Made by a program: the position numbers and the translations under genes. Positions 15,217 to 24,727 of a stretch of 44,772 bases of DNA are shown in pieces. The stretch's first letter is position 1. Each line of letters begins with the position of its first letter. The notes beneath the pieces were generated by a model. It had not been told where the DNA came from. It worked only from the letters and a program-made list of their open reading frames with translations, and searched no databases. The stretch is taken from positions 1 through 44,772 of the forward strand of contig QHYI01000147.1 in NCBI GenBank assembly GCA_003223245.1, read 5' to 3'. Origin of the DNA: Acidobacteriota bacterium. Its GTDB lineage: Bacteria; Acidobacteriota; Terriglobia; Acidiferrales; UBA7541.

Positions 15217-16692
15217 TCAAGCCAGGGCTTTCTTCACCACGAAGCCGCCTACATCGGTCAGCCGGAAGTATCTTCCCTGGAACCTGTAGGTCAGCTTCTT
15301 ATGATCGATCCCGAGGCAATGCAGGATGGTCGCCTGCAGGTCGTGGATGTGCACTGGATCTTCGAGAATGTTGTAACCATAATCGTCGGTTTTGCCGATG
15401 GTCAGACCGCGCCGAATTCCGCCGCCCGCCATCCAGATCGAAAAACAACGAGGATGATGGTCGCGGCCATAGTTGGTTCCCGTGAGCTTGCCCTGGCAGT
15501 ACACGGTTCGGCCAAATTCGCCCGCCCAGATGACCAGCGTATCATCCAACATACCGCGCTGCTTGAGATCGAGGATCAGGCCGGCAGAAGGCTGATCGAC
15601 GCCTTTGCATTGCAATGCAATGTCGCGCGGCAGGTCGTTGTGCTGATCCCAGCCGCGATGATAGAGCTGAATAAAACGTACGCCGCGCTCGGCAAGCCTG
15701 CGGGCGAGAAGACAATTGGCTGCATAGGTCCCCGGCTTGCGCGAATCCGGCCCGTACAATTCAAAAGTAGACTCAGGTTCTTTTGAAAGATCCATCAGAT
15801 CGGGGACGGAAGTCTGCATCCGATACGCCATTTCATATTGCGCCACTCGCGTGTCAATCTCGGGGTCGGCATATTTTTCTGCCAGCAAGCGATTCAATCT
15901 TGCGATGCCGTCCAGCATACGGCGCCTCGTCGTGGGCGATACGCCTGGCGGATTCGACAAATACAGCACGGGATCGCCACTCGCGCGGAATTTCACTCCC
16001 TGGTACCGCGATGGCAGGAACCCGCTTCCCCACAAGCGCGAAAATAGCGGTTGGTCCGGATTCAGTGCATTGGCCTGCGAAATTAGCACTACGAACGCCG
16101 GCAAATTTTGGTTTTCACTTCCCAGCCCATAGCTAACCCATGCGCCCATACTCGGACGCCCAGGCTGCTGGAAGCCGGTTTGCACGAACGTGATCGCTGG
16201 ATCGTGATTGATGGCCTCTGTGAAAACAGTCTTGATGATGGTAATGTCGTCCACAATCTTCGTGTGATGGGGTAACAGTTCGCTGAGCCAGGTGCCGGAC
16301 TTGCCGTACTGGCTGAATTTAAAAATGGATGGCGCCACCGGAAATGACGACTGCCCCGAGGTCATGCCTGTGATGCGCTGCCCCTGCCGAATTGAATCCG
16401 GCACCTCCGTACCCTGTAATGTGATCAAATCGGGCTTGTAGTCGAACAACTCCATTTGCGAGGGAGCTCCGGATTGATGCAGAAAGATGACTCGTTTTGC
16501 CTTTGGCGGAAAATGCGGCAGTCCAACGAGTCCGCCGGTTTTCGGGTCGGTTGCGGTATCCGCGGCAAAGCCATCCGCGGTGAGCAGCGTCGCCAACGCC
16601 GGAATCCCGATGGCAATTCCAGCCGTGCTTTGCCGGAAGAACTGCCGGCGCGTCATTGCTGCGCTGACTTCCGCAGACAACCTGTCACCCAT
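15217..16692 (-). CDS. Tat-exported DUF1501 family protein
   Basis: 491 residues. A twin-arginine signal ([16 protein letters not shown], Arg15-Arg16) is followed by the DUF1501 body, which belongs to the alkaline-phosphatase/sulfatase-like fold: [16 protein letters not shown] near the start, [29 protein letters not shown] and [17 protein letters not shown] towards the end. A GAGGAAG ribosome site sits just before the ATG. It lies 18 nt behind the PSD1 gene. DUF1501 and PSD1 proteins occur as neighbours throughout Planctomycetes and Acidobacteria; the biochemical role of the pair is unknown. Confidence 0.93.
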   Translation of the reverse strand: MGDRLSAEVSAAMTRRQFFRQSTAGIAIGIPALATLLTADGFAADTATDPKTGGLVGLPHFPPKAKRVIFLHQSGAPSQMELFDYKPDLITLQGTEVPDSIRQGQRITGMTSGQSSFPVAPSIFKFSQYGKSGTWLSELLPHHTKIVDDITIIKTVFTEAINHDPAITFVQTGFQQPGRPSMGAWVSYGLGSENQNLPAFVVLISQANALNPDQPLFSRLWGSGFLPSRYQGVKFRASGDPVLYLSNPPGVSPTTRRRMLDGIARLNRLLAEKYADPEIDTRVAQYEMAYRMQTSVPDLMDLSKEPESTFELYGPDSRKPGTYAANCLLARRLAERGVRFIQLYHRGWDQHNDLPRDIALQCKGVDQPSAGLILDLKQRGMLDDTLVIWAGEFGRTVYCQGKLTGTNYGRDHHPRCFSIWMAGGGIRRGLTIGKTDDYGYNILEDPVHIHDLQATILHCLGIDHKKLTYRFQGRYFRLTDVGGFVVKKALA

Positions 16693-16710
16693 AGTCTTCC
16701 TCGCCTTCTG

Positions 16711-19700
16711 CTATTGCTTGGTAATGGTCTCGTCCAGATTCAGGATCATGCTCGCTAGCGTCGTCCACGCCGCAAGTTCGCGCGGATCGAGTTTCGAACT
16801 TGTTTTCGCTTCGCCAACCGACAGCAGTTTGCTAGAGTCCTGCCGGTCCTGGCGGTACGTGGAACGGAATTCGTTAAGCGAATCTAGGAGGACGGCTCGT
16901 TCCTGGAGATCAGGCGTTCGCGCGGTCGCCAGTTTGAAGGCAAAATCAATACGCGCACGATCGGATTTTCCTCCGTTACGCAATGTACGCTGTGCCAACG
17001 CGCGCGAAGCCTCGACGTACGTAGGATCGTTGAGAAGCGCCAAAGCCTGCAGCGGCGTATTGGTCACCGTTCGCCGGGCCGTGCATTTTTCACGATCGGG
17101 AGCGTCGAACAGAGTCAATGACGGGGGCGGCACCGTGCGCTTCCACACCGTGTACATCCCGCGGCGGTATAGATCGGAGCCCGAAGACTGCGTATAACTC
17201 TGGCCCGAGAAGCCTTCACCGAAGGCCATTTCCTCCCACAGGCCCTTTGGCTGGTACGGATATACACTGGGCCCGCCGATCTTGTCGTTCAGCAATCCGC
17301 TGACCGCCAGGGCGTTGTCGCGAATCATTTCGGCCGGAAGGCGAAATCTCGGCCCTCGAGCCACAAGCCGGTTTTCCGGATCGCGCTCGATGAGTTCGCG
17401 CGAAGCGATGGAGGACTGGCGATAAGTCGCGGAGGTAACCATCAGCCGCTGCATGGCCTTGATGTCCCAACCCGTGCGTACGAATTCCGTGGCCAGCCAG
17501 TCAAGCAATTCAGGATGGCTCGGCGGTTCGCCCTGCGAGCCAAAGTCCTCGGCCGTCTTGACAATCCCGATTCCGAAGTACTGCTGCCAATATTGGTTCA
17601 CCGCAACACGCGCCGTGAGCGGATTCGACGGGGCAAGGATCCACTTTGCTAATCCCAAACGGTTCGGAGGCATGTCGCGCGACATGGGCGGCAAGAAAGA
17701 GGGAACGCCCGGCGTGACCTTTTCACCTTTGTTATCGTACTGGCCGCGCCCCAGTATGAAGGTGTCGCGCGGCTTCGACATCTCCGCCATCACCATGGTC
17801 GTGGTGATGGACTTTTCGAGCTTTTCGCGCTCCTTTCGCAGTTCTGCCAGTCGAGAGTAAAGCTGTCTGTATTTCTCCGGGGCGTCGTGCTTCAGAAAGT
17901 ATTCGGTTAGGCGGGTCTGGTGCTGCTTCTCCAGCCGTGCCTGCTTCTGTTCCTTGCTTTCTGCCTTGGGCGGCTCTCCGATATCGGCCTCTTGGGGCGG
18001 CTTATCGGGCTGAAGCGTCGCAATTTCTGTAGCAGGAGCACCGGCAAGCTCGGTCAACAGCACGCGTGCAGGCAAATGCACCGCGAGATTCTCAACCTCA
18101 GCGTCTGTGAGCGTCCGCTTGTAAGTGCGCAGGTCATCGAACTGGCCTTGGAACAAGCCGCCGATATTCTTATTCCCAATTTCCAAGGATGCGGTAGTAC
18201 GGAAGGTGCCGCCGAGCCGGTCCTTGACGATCTCGGTTTCCCAAGGCTTGCCATCAACATAAATCTTGCAGCCCGCGGCCTTGCCTGACCCATCGTAGTT
18301 AACAAGTATGTGGTGGGCGCCATCCATCGGCACACGATCTTTGGTTCGTACCTCGATGGCAGAATCAGGCCAGCGCGCTGCGAGCCGTATAACAACGCGA
18401 AGATTCCGCTGGTGCCTGCCTGTATATGCGACGTCATCAAAACCCAGCTCATAGCCCGCCCAGTGCTCGGAGGAGTCTCTTTTCTGAAGAACTTCGCTGC
18501 TTTTCAACCCGTTCAGATTCACCCACGCGCCCAGCGCAAACGGTTCGTGCGCGTCGAAATCTCCGGCTGGCCCGAAGCTGACTTCCGTTTCTCCGCTGAA
18601 TTCAGCCGCTTTCCCCGTCGGCCCATCCTCGTAGACAACTTCCCCGCGCACGACTTTTCCATCCAGTTTTGCCAACGCATCGGACAGGTCGCCATTGAAC
18701 GCATAGTGCGTCGCCAGCCCCTCGCTCGGCGGTTCCGGCAACAAGCCGAGACGCGTCTTCTGCCATTCATTTCGCAGTGCCAACATCTGTTTCTCAGGCA
18801 TTGCCGTCAGAACCCGAGCGATTTGCTGATTGAGTTCGTCCAGCTGTCGCTTCTGCTCGGTCGTGGGCAACTGCAGCACCGGGTCGGCATTTCCTTCATA
18901 GCCATCGAGCCCTCGCTCCGGCACGGTATTGAAGAACGCAAAGAATCGATAAAAATCCTTCTGCTTGATCGGATCATACTTGTGATCGTGACACCGCGCG
19001 CAACCCATGGTGAGTCCCAGCCAAGTCGTTGCCGTGGTGCTCGCGCGGTCCACCACATACTCCACGTGGTACTCTTCGGGGATCGCGCCGCCTTCGAAAT
19101 TGAGCATGTTATTGCGGTTAAATCCGCTCGCGATTCTCTGCTCGACCGTCGCGTTAGGAAGCAGGTCACCGGCTAACTGTTCCATCGTGAATTCGTCGAA
19201 CCGCATGTTGCGGTTGAAGGCGTTGATTACCCAATCGCGCCACGGCCACATCTCGCGCAAGCTGTCGATGTGATAGCCATGGGTATCGGCGTAACGCGCC
19301 AGATCGAGCCACGACATCGCCATCCGCTCGCCGTAGTGCGGCGACTTCAACAACTGGTCCACTCTCTTTTCGTAAGCATCCGGAGAACGGTCTGCTAGAA
19401 ACGCGTCCACTTCGGAGAGAGTGGGCGGCAGACCGGTTAAGTCGAAAGAAACGCGTCGCAGCAGCGTGGCCTTGTCCGCCTCCGCCGAAGGTTTCAGCCC
19501 CTCGGCTTCTAGGCGCGCGAGAACGAAATCGTCGATCGGATTCCTCGGCCAGGTTTTGTCCTTGACTTCGGGTATGGCGGGACGCTTCGGAGGATCAAAC
19601 GCCCAGTGGGGTTCCCACTTCGCCCCCTGATCGATCCATTCGCGGATGAATTCGATCTGCTTGGGCGTCAAGTTCCTGCCGAACGACACCGGCGGCATGC

Positions 19701-20049
19701 GTCTTTCCTTCGCGATGATCCTCTGATACAGCCGGCTCGCCGCACTATTGCCGGGCACAATCATCTGATACCCGTCTCGATTCGCAAACACGCCTTCTTT
19801 GGTGTCGAGCCGCAACTTGCCCTGGCGGCTGTCCTCTTCCGGGCCGTGGCAGGCAAAACACGCGTCCGAGAGAATAGGACGAATGTCGCGGTCGAAGTCT
19901 ACCGGCTTTTCTGGAGGGTTCGGCGGCGCTTGCCAAGCACCCAGGGCAGGAAGGCACACCGCCAAAGCAACGACCGGCAACCATCGGCAGATGATCGGTC
20001 GGATCAAGAAACTCCTCCACCGACTCAATTGCGTAAACTCGCATACCAT
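16711..20049 (-). CDS. PSD1-type protein: cytochrome-like domain, DUF1549, LamG-like, DUF1553
   Basis: 1112 residues. After a signal peptide comes a planctomycete-type cytochrome domain (PSCyt1) with a haem-binding motif Cys64-x2-Cys67-His68 (DACFACHGPEED). DUF1549 follows (about 180-390, with FDLTGLPPTLSEVDAFLAD and MAMSWLDLARYADTHGYHID). A concanavalin/LamG-like segment (about 440-640: LATHYAFNGDLSDAL, FALGAWVNLNG, DDLRTYKRTLTDAEV) precedes DUF1553 (about 790-1060: NRLGLAKWILAPSNPLTARV, DNALAVSGLLNDKIGGPSVYPYQ). The ATG at 20049 has no ribosome site; a TTG at 20007 has GGAGGA in the right place and gives a tidier signal peptide. It probably works outside the cytoplasm, the LamG part suggesting polysaccharide binding. 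Confidence 0.93.
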   Translation of the reverse strand: MVCEFTQLSRWRSFLIRPIICRWLPVVALAVCLPALGAWQAPPNPPEKPVDFDRDIRPILSDACFACHGPEEDSRQGKLRLDTKEGVFANRDGYQMIVPGNSAASRLYQRIIAKERRMPPVSFGRNLTPKQIEFIREWIDQGAKWEPHWAFDPPKRPAIPEVKDKTWPRNPIDDFVLARLEAEGLKPSAEADKATLLRRVSFDLTGLPPTLSEVDAFLADRSPDAYEKRVDQLLKSPHYGERMAMSWLDLARYADTHGYHIDSLREMWPWRDWVINAFNRNMRFDEFTMEQLAGDLLPNATVEQRIASGFNRNNMLNFEGGAIPEEYHVEYVVDRASTTATTWLGLTMGCARCHDHKYDPIKQKDFYRFFAFFNTVPERGLDGYEGNADPVLQLPTTEQKRQLDELNQQIARVLTAMPEKQMLALRNEWQKTRLGLLPEPPSEGLATHYAFNGDLSDALAKLDGKVVRGEVVYEDGPTGKAAEFSGETEVSFGPAGDFDAHEPFALGAWVNLNGLKSSEVLQKRDSSEHWAGYELGFDDVAYTGRHQRNLRVVIRLAARWPDSAIEVRTKDRVPMDGAHHILVNYDGSGKAAGCKIYVDGKPWETEIVKDRLGGTFRTTASLEIGNKNIGGLFQGQFDDLRTYKRTLTDAEVENLAVHLPARVLLTELAGAPATEIATLQPDKPPQEADIGEPPKAESKEQKQARLEKQHQTRLTEYFLKHDAPEKYRQLYSRLAELRKEREKLEKSITTTMVMAEMSKPRDTFILGRGQYDNKGEKVTPGVPSFLPPMSRDMPPNRLGLAKWILAPSNPLTARVAVNQYWQQYFGIGIVKTAEDFGSQGEPPSHPELLDWLATEFVRTGWDIKAMQRLMVTSATYRQSSIASRELIERDPENRLVARGPRFRLPAEMIRDNALAVSGLLNDKIGGPSVYPYQPKGLWEEMAFGEGFSGQSYTQSSGSDLYRRGMYTVWKRTVPPPSLTLFDAPDREKCTARRTVTNTPLQALALLNDPTYVEASRALAQRTLRNGGKSDRARIDFAFKLATARTPDLQERAVLLDSLNEFRSTYRQDRQDSSKLLSVGEAKTSSKLDPRELAAWTTLASMILNLDETITKQ

Positions 20050-20198
20050 ACTACGTGAGGGCTTCGGCTTGGAAGTACTCTTCGCTCAGGTGAACACCTG
20101 CATTTGCTCACAAACATTCCCAGGGGACTGCTTAACTTGCTGAAACGCCTGCTGCGAGCTTGAAGGAGTAAGCGTCTTCCTTTTGTGCGATTCGGGAC

Positions 20199-21025
20199 AT
20201 GGGCATGCATCACACTCGCGGTAGGGGCAATTCCTCGCGTGTCGTGGAGTTCTCCCCCACACGCGCGCATTCCGCATCCATGCTTGGCTACGTCCGAACA
20301 TGCAGCATGGAGGATGCCCAGTACTCTTTCGAGCAGGCCAAGGCCATGCTCGAGCGCGCCCGCTTCATGTGGTCTGAAGCAAGCCAGGCCGTGGAAAAGA
20401 CGCAGAGCTTGCGCGCGGAGCTGCGCGCACAAATCCACGAACTCGCCAAGCGCGGTGCTCTTCGTCGCCAATTCACCACCAACCTTCTTTCAGGAATCTT
20501 GGAGGCCACCGTCGAAAGTACCAGAGCGGACATGGGCAACATCCAGCTTCTCGACCCGAAAACGGGCCGCTTGCACATCCGCGTGCAACGCGGATTTAGC
20601 GACCCTTTCCTGGAGTTTTTCAATTCCATCCATCCGGGCCACGCGGCATGCGACAGCGCTTTGAAATCCAGAGAGCGCGTCGTCGTTCCCGACATCACGG
20701 ACAGCCCCATGTTTCGCGGAACCCGCCTGGTGGAAGTCATGCTGGATGCGGGCATTCGGGCCGTCCAAGCGACACCGCTGCTCGGCAAACCCGCGCGCAT
20801 TGGGGCTTGCTCTCGACTCACTATCGCACCGTAACACAGCCCGCCGAGAAGGATTTGTACCTCATCGATTATTTCGCGGCTTGGGCCGTTGACATTCTCG
20901 AGGCGGAGTACCGTTCCGTTCATCCTCATGCCCAAACTTCGGCCCCTGGCGACAACGGTTCTCAGACCCAGGCGGTCTTCCCTTCGCCAGAGGATTCAGT
21001 TGTTACCAACCAGCGGAAAGACTAG
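20199..21025 (+). pseudogene. GAF-domain protein, apparent single-base frameshift
   Basis: A helical N-terminal part (about residues 25-90, with SFEQAKAMLERARFMWSEA and a basic segment) is followed by a GAF domain: TADMGNIQLLD-type strand (ADMGNIQLLDPKTGRLHI), RERVVVPDITDSPMF and DAGIRAVQATPLLGK. At about 20793 the family sequence leaves this frame and continues in the +2 frame as HWGLLSTHYRTVTQPAEKDLYLIDYFAAWAVDILE, ending at 21025. One missing base in the run around AAACCCGCGCGC explains it; a sequencing error would do so too. The protein would be about 275 residues and soluble, possibly a sensor feeding the CheB-CheR protein encoded 144 nt downstream. Start could also be 20280 or 20308. 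Confidence 0.7.
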
Positions 21026-21169
21026 AATCGGCTGGTAGCCATCCTGGCAGCCGAAGCCAAGGCACAGGTGTTTGCGAAACCGTTATTTATATAGTTGTAG
21101 CGGCACTCCCCAACACGCGCTCCTCCCTGCCGGGTGAATACCCAGCCGTTCAAAAGATTTGGAGTGAAG

Positions 21170-23785
21170 ATGAAACCGAAATCGTCGGGGCGGAACCACC
21201 CACGCAACGCGGCCGAGGGAGACGGTCCCCCACCGGAGCGCAAGAACGACCTCCTAATCGCCGCTGTCGGCGCGTCTGCCGGTGGCATCGAAGCGTTCAC
21301 CGAACTCGTAAGCAATCTTCCCACCGACACAGGCATGGCTTTCGTTCTCGTTCAGCATCTCGATCCCGAGCATCACAGCATGCTCACCGAGCTCCTCTCC
21401 AAGAAAACCGCCATGCGTGTGAAGGAAGTCACGAATGGCATGATCGTCGAGCCGAACCATCTTTACGTCATCCCACCCAACGCCACCATGTCCATTTCCA
21501 ATCACTCCTTGCAACTCGCTCCGCGTGGCGATTCGCACGCGCTTCACATGCCCATCGACCACTTCATGCGCGCCCTCGCCGAGCAACAAGGCGATCGCGC
21601 CATTGGCGTTATCTTGTCCGGCTCGGGCAGCGATGGAACCGCCGGCCTAGCCGAAATTCAAGCTCATGGCGGCGTCACTTTCGCCCAGGACGAGGAATCC
21701 GCAAAATATGACAGCATGCCCCGCAGCGCTGTCGACGCCGGTGTCGTCGACTATATTCTTCCTCCCAAATCGATTGCCCGCGAGCTCTCCCGCATCGCTC
21801 GCCACCCCTATCTGGTCCGCGATGTCACCCCCGAACTGGCCCCTGCGGAAAACACGGGCCTCAGCCTCGTTTTCCAGCTCCTTCGCAAGTCCACCGGCGT
21901 CGACTTCACTCACTACCGCCAGACCACCATCCTCCGCCGCATTCAGCGCCGCATGGTGGTCCACAAAATGGACAAAATAGAAGAGTATGTCAGATACGTG
22001 CAAACCAATCCCGAGGAAATCAAAGCCCTTTACCAGGACATGCTCATCAATGTCACCAGCTTTTTCCGCAATCCCAAGATGTTCGATGCCCTCAAGGCCA
22101 CGGTTTTTCCAGCCCTTGTCAAGGGCCGCGGTCCGGAAGCCAGCATCCGCATTTGGACTCCCGCCTGCGCTTCCGGCGAAGAAACCTATTCGCTGGCCAT
22201 CGCGCTCCTCGACTTTCTCGGCGACAAAGCTTCCCAGACTCACGTTCAATTCTTTGGCACGGATATCAGTGAATCGAGCATCGCCAAAGCCCGCAGCGGT
22301 GTCTATCCCGAAAACATTCAGGCCGACATCTCCCCCGAGCGCCTCCGCCGCTTCTTCACCAAGCTCGAGGGCGGTTACCGCATCAGCAAAACCATCCGCG
22401 ACATGTGCATCTTCGCCCAACACAATGTCCTCAACGATCCTCCCTTTTCACAAATGGATCTCATCTGCTGCCGCAACCTCCTCATTTATCTCGAACCCGT
22501 CCTGCAGAACAAAGTCGTCGCCCTGTTTCACTACGCCGCGCGTCCCAGCGGCTATCTTGTTCTCGGCACCTCCGAAGGCGTCGGCACCTCCACCAATCTC
22601 TTCTCCACGGAGGACCGCACGCACAAGATTTTTCAAAAGAAATCCACCGGCACCCGTCAGCCCGTCACTTTTTCTCTCACTGCAGCTGGTGAACGCCACG
22701 AATCCGGCGCCTTCCGTGTCCCTTCCAAGCAACCCGACACCACTTGGAACTATCTCGAAGCCCAGAAGGAATTCGATCGCCGCCTCCTCAGCCAATACTC
22801 CCCCGCCACGGTTTTCGTCAACGAAGACCTCGAGATCATCCACACGCGCGGCAGCGTCAATCGCTATCTCAAGCTCGCTCCCGGCCGCGCCAGTCTCAGC
22901 ATTCTCAAGATGGCCCGCGAGGGGCTGCTGCTCGACCTGCGCAACGCCCTGACCAAAGCCAAAAAACACAACGTCACCGTCCGCAAACAAAAAATTCAAA
23001 TCAAAAACGGCAATGGCGCGCCCGATTCCATTCGCGTCGTGAACTTTGAAGTCGCCCCCATCCGCATGGGCAATCTCAAAGAGCTGTACTTTATGATTGT
23101 CTTTGAAGAATCCCCGGCCATTGCCTACCCGCGCGCCTCCCGCCAGACTCGCGTGGCCCGGGAAACGGAATCCGCCACCTCCAGCAGGATTGCCAAACTC
23201 GAGCAGGAACTCGCCGCCACCAAGGAATACCTGCAATCCGTCATCGAAACGCAGGAAGCCACCAACGAAGAACTGCAGTCCGCCAACGAGGAAATTCTCT
23301 CCAGCAACGAGGAACTGCAGAGCACCAACGAAGAGTTGGAAACCGCTAAGGAAGAGCTGCAGTCCGCCAACGAAGAATTGAGCACCGTCAACGACGAGTT
23401 GCGCAGCCGCAACCTGGAAGTCACTCAGATCAACAACGACCTCACCAACCTTTTCGCCAGCATCGATTTCGCCGTAATCATCGTCGGCAGCGATCTCAGC
23501 ATTCGCCGCTTCACCCCGGCGGCTCAAAAGTTCCTGGGCCTCATTCCTAGCGATATTGGCCGTCCGCTGACCAACATCAACCCCACCATCGAAATTCCCG
23601 ACCTGCAGTCCCTTCTTTTGCAGGTGATGTCCACGCTCCACCAGGTGGATCGCCAGATTGCCGGTCGCCAGGGCGCTCGGTACCAGTTGCGCATCATTCC
23701 TTACCGGACCGTCGAGAACCGGATTGACGGCGCCATTATCACCATCATCGACGCTACCTCCTTCGCCTCCGCCGAATCCGTCTAG
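21170..23785 (+). CDS. CheB-CheR fusion with coiled coil and PAS domain
   Basis: 871 residues from the ATG at 21170, which has GGAG 5 nt upstream; the frame extends to a GTG at 21134. Methylesterase part: Ser36 (GASAGG), His63 (LVQH) and Asp155 (GSGSDG), with no N-terminal receiver. Methyltransferase part: SFFRNPKMFDAL, the SAM site IWTPACASGEETYS, FGTDIS, and FSQMDLICCRNLLIYL. A long heptad coiled coil follows (about 660-745, repeats of NEELQSAN type), then a PAS domain (IDFAVIIVGSDLSIRRFTPA). Unlike many CheB/R-PAS hybrids no histidine kinase domain follows. Chemotaxis receptors and CheA/CheW are absent from the window, so it may belong to a non-chemotactic sensing pathway. Confidence 0.95.
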   Translation: MKPKSSGRNHPRNAAEGDGPPPERKNDLLIAAVGASAGGIEAFTELVSNLPTDTGMAFVLVQHLDPEHHSMLTELLSKKTAMRVKEVTNGMIVEPNHLYVIPPNATMSISNHSLQLAPRGDSHALHMPIDHFMRALAEQQGDRAIGVILSGSGSDGTAGLAEIQAHGGVTFAQDEESAKYDSMPRSAVDAGVVDYILPPKSIARELSRIARHPYLVRDVTPELAPAENTGLSLVFQLLRKSTGVDFTHYRQTTILRRIQRRMVVHKMDKIEEYVRYVQTNPEEIKALYQDMLINVTSFFRNPKMFDALKATVFPALVKGRGPEASIRIWTPACASGEETYSLAIALLDFLGDKASQTHVQFFGTDISESSIAKARSGVYPENIQADISPERLRRFFTKLEGGYRISKTIRDMCIFAQHNVLNDPPFSQMDLICCRNLLIYLEPVLQNKVVALFHYAARPSGYLVLGTSEGVGTSTNLFSTEDRTHKIFQKKSTGTRQPVTFSLTAAGERHESGAFRVPSKQPDTTWNYLEAQKEFDRRLLSQYSPATVFVNEDLEIIHTRGSVNRYLKLAPGRASLSILKMAREGLLLDLRNALTKAKKHNVTVRKQKIQIKNGNGAPDSIRVVNFEVAPIRMGNLKELYFMIVFEESPAIAYPRASRQTRVARETESATSSRIAKLEQELAATKEYLQSVIETQEATNEELQSANEEILSSNEELQSTNEELETAKEELQSANEELSTVNDELRSRNLEVTQINNDLTNLFASIDFAVIIVGSDLSIRRFTPAAQKFLGLIPSDIGRPLTNINPTIEIPDLQSLLLQVMSTLHQVDRQIAGRQGARYQLRIIPYRTVENRIDGAIITIIDATSFASAESV

Positions 23786-23876
23786 GCTGACTGGCTTAGA
23801 GGTTTCACCCCCCTTCCCCCTTCGGGTCTTTACCTGATGGACGAATCGCGTCGTTTTGTTTACCCTCGATATCATA

Positions 23877-23904
23877 TTGACACTGCCCACAAAGAGTAGA
23901 TAAT
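23877..23904 (+). promoter_or_regulatory. Sigma-70 promoter of the first paralogue gene
   Basis: TTGACA (23877-23882) and GATAAT (23899-23904) are 16 bp apart, close to the ideal housekeeping promoter. The ATG of the next gene is at 23929, giving an 18-20-nt leader without an obvious ribosome-binding site. Confidence 0.6.
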
Positions 23905-23928
23905 AGGTATTGCGCTCACGATGACGTT

Positions 23929-24609
23929 ATGGCAGTCCGCTTCACCTTCACCGCGCAATTTTGGGGCGACAGTGCTGCTGTCGTCTGTCGCGCCGTGGAA
24001 GAGCGTCCCGGCCCGCTCGTCGAGCAGCAATTCGGCGAGTTTTCCACTTGGACGCAGGCCCACGGTTTTGCCACCAAACTAAACGAAGGCTTGGATCTCG
24101 ACCCGCTTGATGTTCGTCAAATCGTAACGAGTTCCCTTCTGGCCACCGCCTGTGTCGTTCAGCAAGCCGTCAATTCGGAATTGTTGTTGGCAGGAGGTCG
24201 CGTCCAGGCCGCAGCCCGCGCCGTGCAATTGCGGTTTATCCTTGAGCAGCTGTCTTTGGCCCTGACGTTTTGTCGTTCCGCGGCTAGTTACTCATCAGAG
24301 GACGCCGTGCGTCGTATCGCTTGGAATGTCGGGAGAGTCCTCCGCCAATCGGCGCGTTTCCTCAATTCCTTTGATGGCGACCACGAGGAATTAAAAGCCG
24401 TCTCCACAAGCTCCCAGCAGGTTAACTCCGCTTTCCAATACAAAGTATCCTGCCCGCCTGCCTTGTCAGGAGCGTCCGGAGTTCGCATAATGCCCAGAGC
24501 TCTCTTTGCACAATGCCCAGCTTGGCCTGTAACACGCCCAGCTCGGTTTGCATTATGCCCAGCTTCAAAAAGTCTGGGTCGCAGCACGGCTTTGCCGTAC
24601 CGCAGCTAG
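23929..24609 (+). CDS. Hypothetical protein, paralogue A of a tandem pair
   Basis: 226 residues; I do not recognise the family. It shares with the protein at 24728 a conserved N-terminal half: QFWGD, VCRAVEE-PGP-VEQQFGEF, FA-KLNEGL, then VRQIVTSSLLATA. The first 45 residues look like beta strands and the rest like a helical bundle (residues 60-175), with LSLALTFCRSA shared in the middle. No signal peptide or membrane segment. From about residue 187 (RIMPRAL onwards) the two proteins diverge completely and here the frame runs through a 21-nt periodic repeat, giving a Cys-Pro-rich tail (CPAWPVTRPARFALCPASKS). The natural C-terminus may have been replaced. A strong promoter precedes it. Confidence 0.65.
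   Translation: MAVRFTFTAQFWGDSAAVVCRAVEERPGPLVEQQFGEFSTWTQAHGFATKLNEGLDLDPLDVRQIVTSSLLATACVVQQAVNSELLLAGGRVQAAARAVQLRFILEQLSLALTFCRSAASYSSEDAVRRIAWNVGRVLRQSARFLNSFDGDHEELKAVSTSSQQVNSAFQYKVSCPPALSGASGVRIMPRALFAQCPAWPVTRPARFALCPASKSLGRSTALPYRS
24487..24570 (+). repeat. Four degenerate 21-23-nt repeats with core TGCCCAG
   Basis: TGCCCAG occurs at 24491 and 24514, CGCCCAG at 24535 and TGCCCAG at 24556: spacings 23, 21 and 21. The units follow the pattern AATGCCCAGCT plus a pyrimidine-rich TTTGCA. They lie inside the end of the paralogue A reading frame, and 21 is a multiple of three, so they encode a repeated seven-residue unit if translated. Too short and too divergent for CRISPR. Confidence 0.6.
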
Positions 24610-24633
24610 CCTGGAACGCACTCGGCTCTTGTA

Positions 24634-24656
24634 GCCCTGGGCTTTTAGCCCAGGGC
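24634..24656. repeat. Perfect 10-bp hairpin between the two paralogue genes
   Basis: GCCCTGGGCT (24634-24643), loop TTT, AGCCCAGGGC (24647-24656). No T-run follows, so it is not a classical terminator. It could be a dispersed REP-like hairpin or a processing signal that separates the messages of the two genes. Confidence 0.6.
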
Positions 24657-24727
24657 GCAGCGCCGTTAAGGGATCGTTTTCCAGTCGCGACACAGACTTT
24701 TAACTCTTAAAGGACTTGGAGGAAGCC

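Noticed and set aside
18310-19176. 288-codon open frame on the plus strand
   Set aside because: Antisense of the PSD1 gene with no family resemblance and no ribosome site.
22448-23890. 480-codon open frame on the minus strand
   Set aside because: It is the antisense of the CheB-CheR gene; high third-position GC and the heptad repeats keep it open. Its Gly-rich translation resembles no family.
24487-24570. CRISPR array
   Set aside because: Units are 21-23 nt without unique spacers and no cas gene is present.
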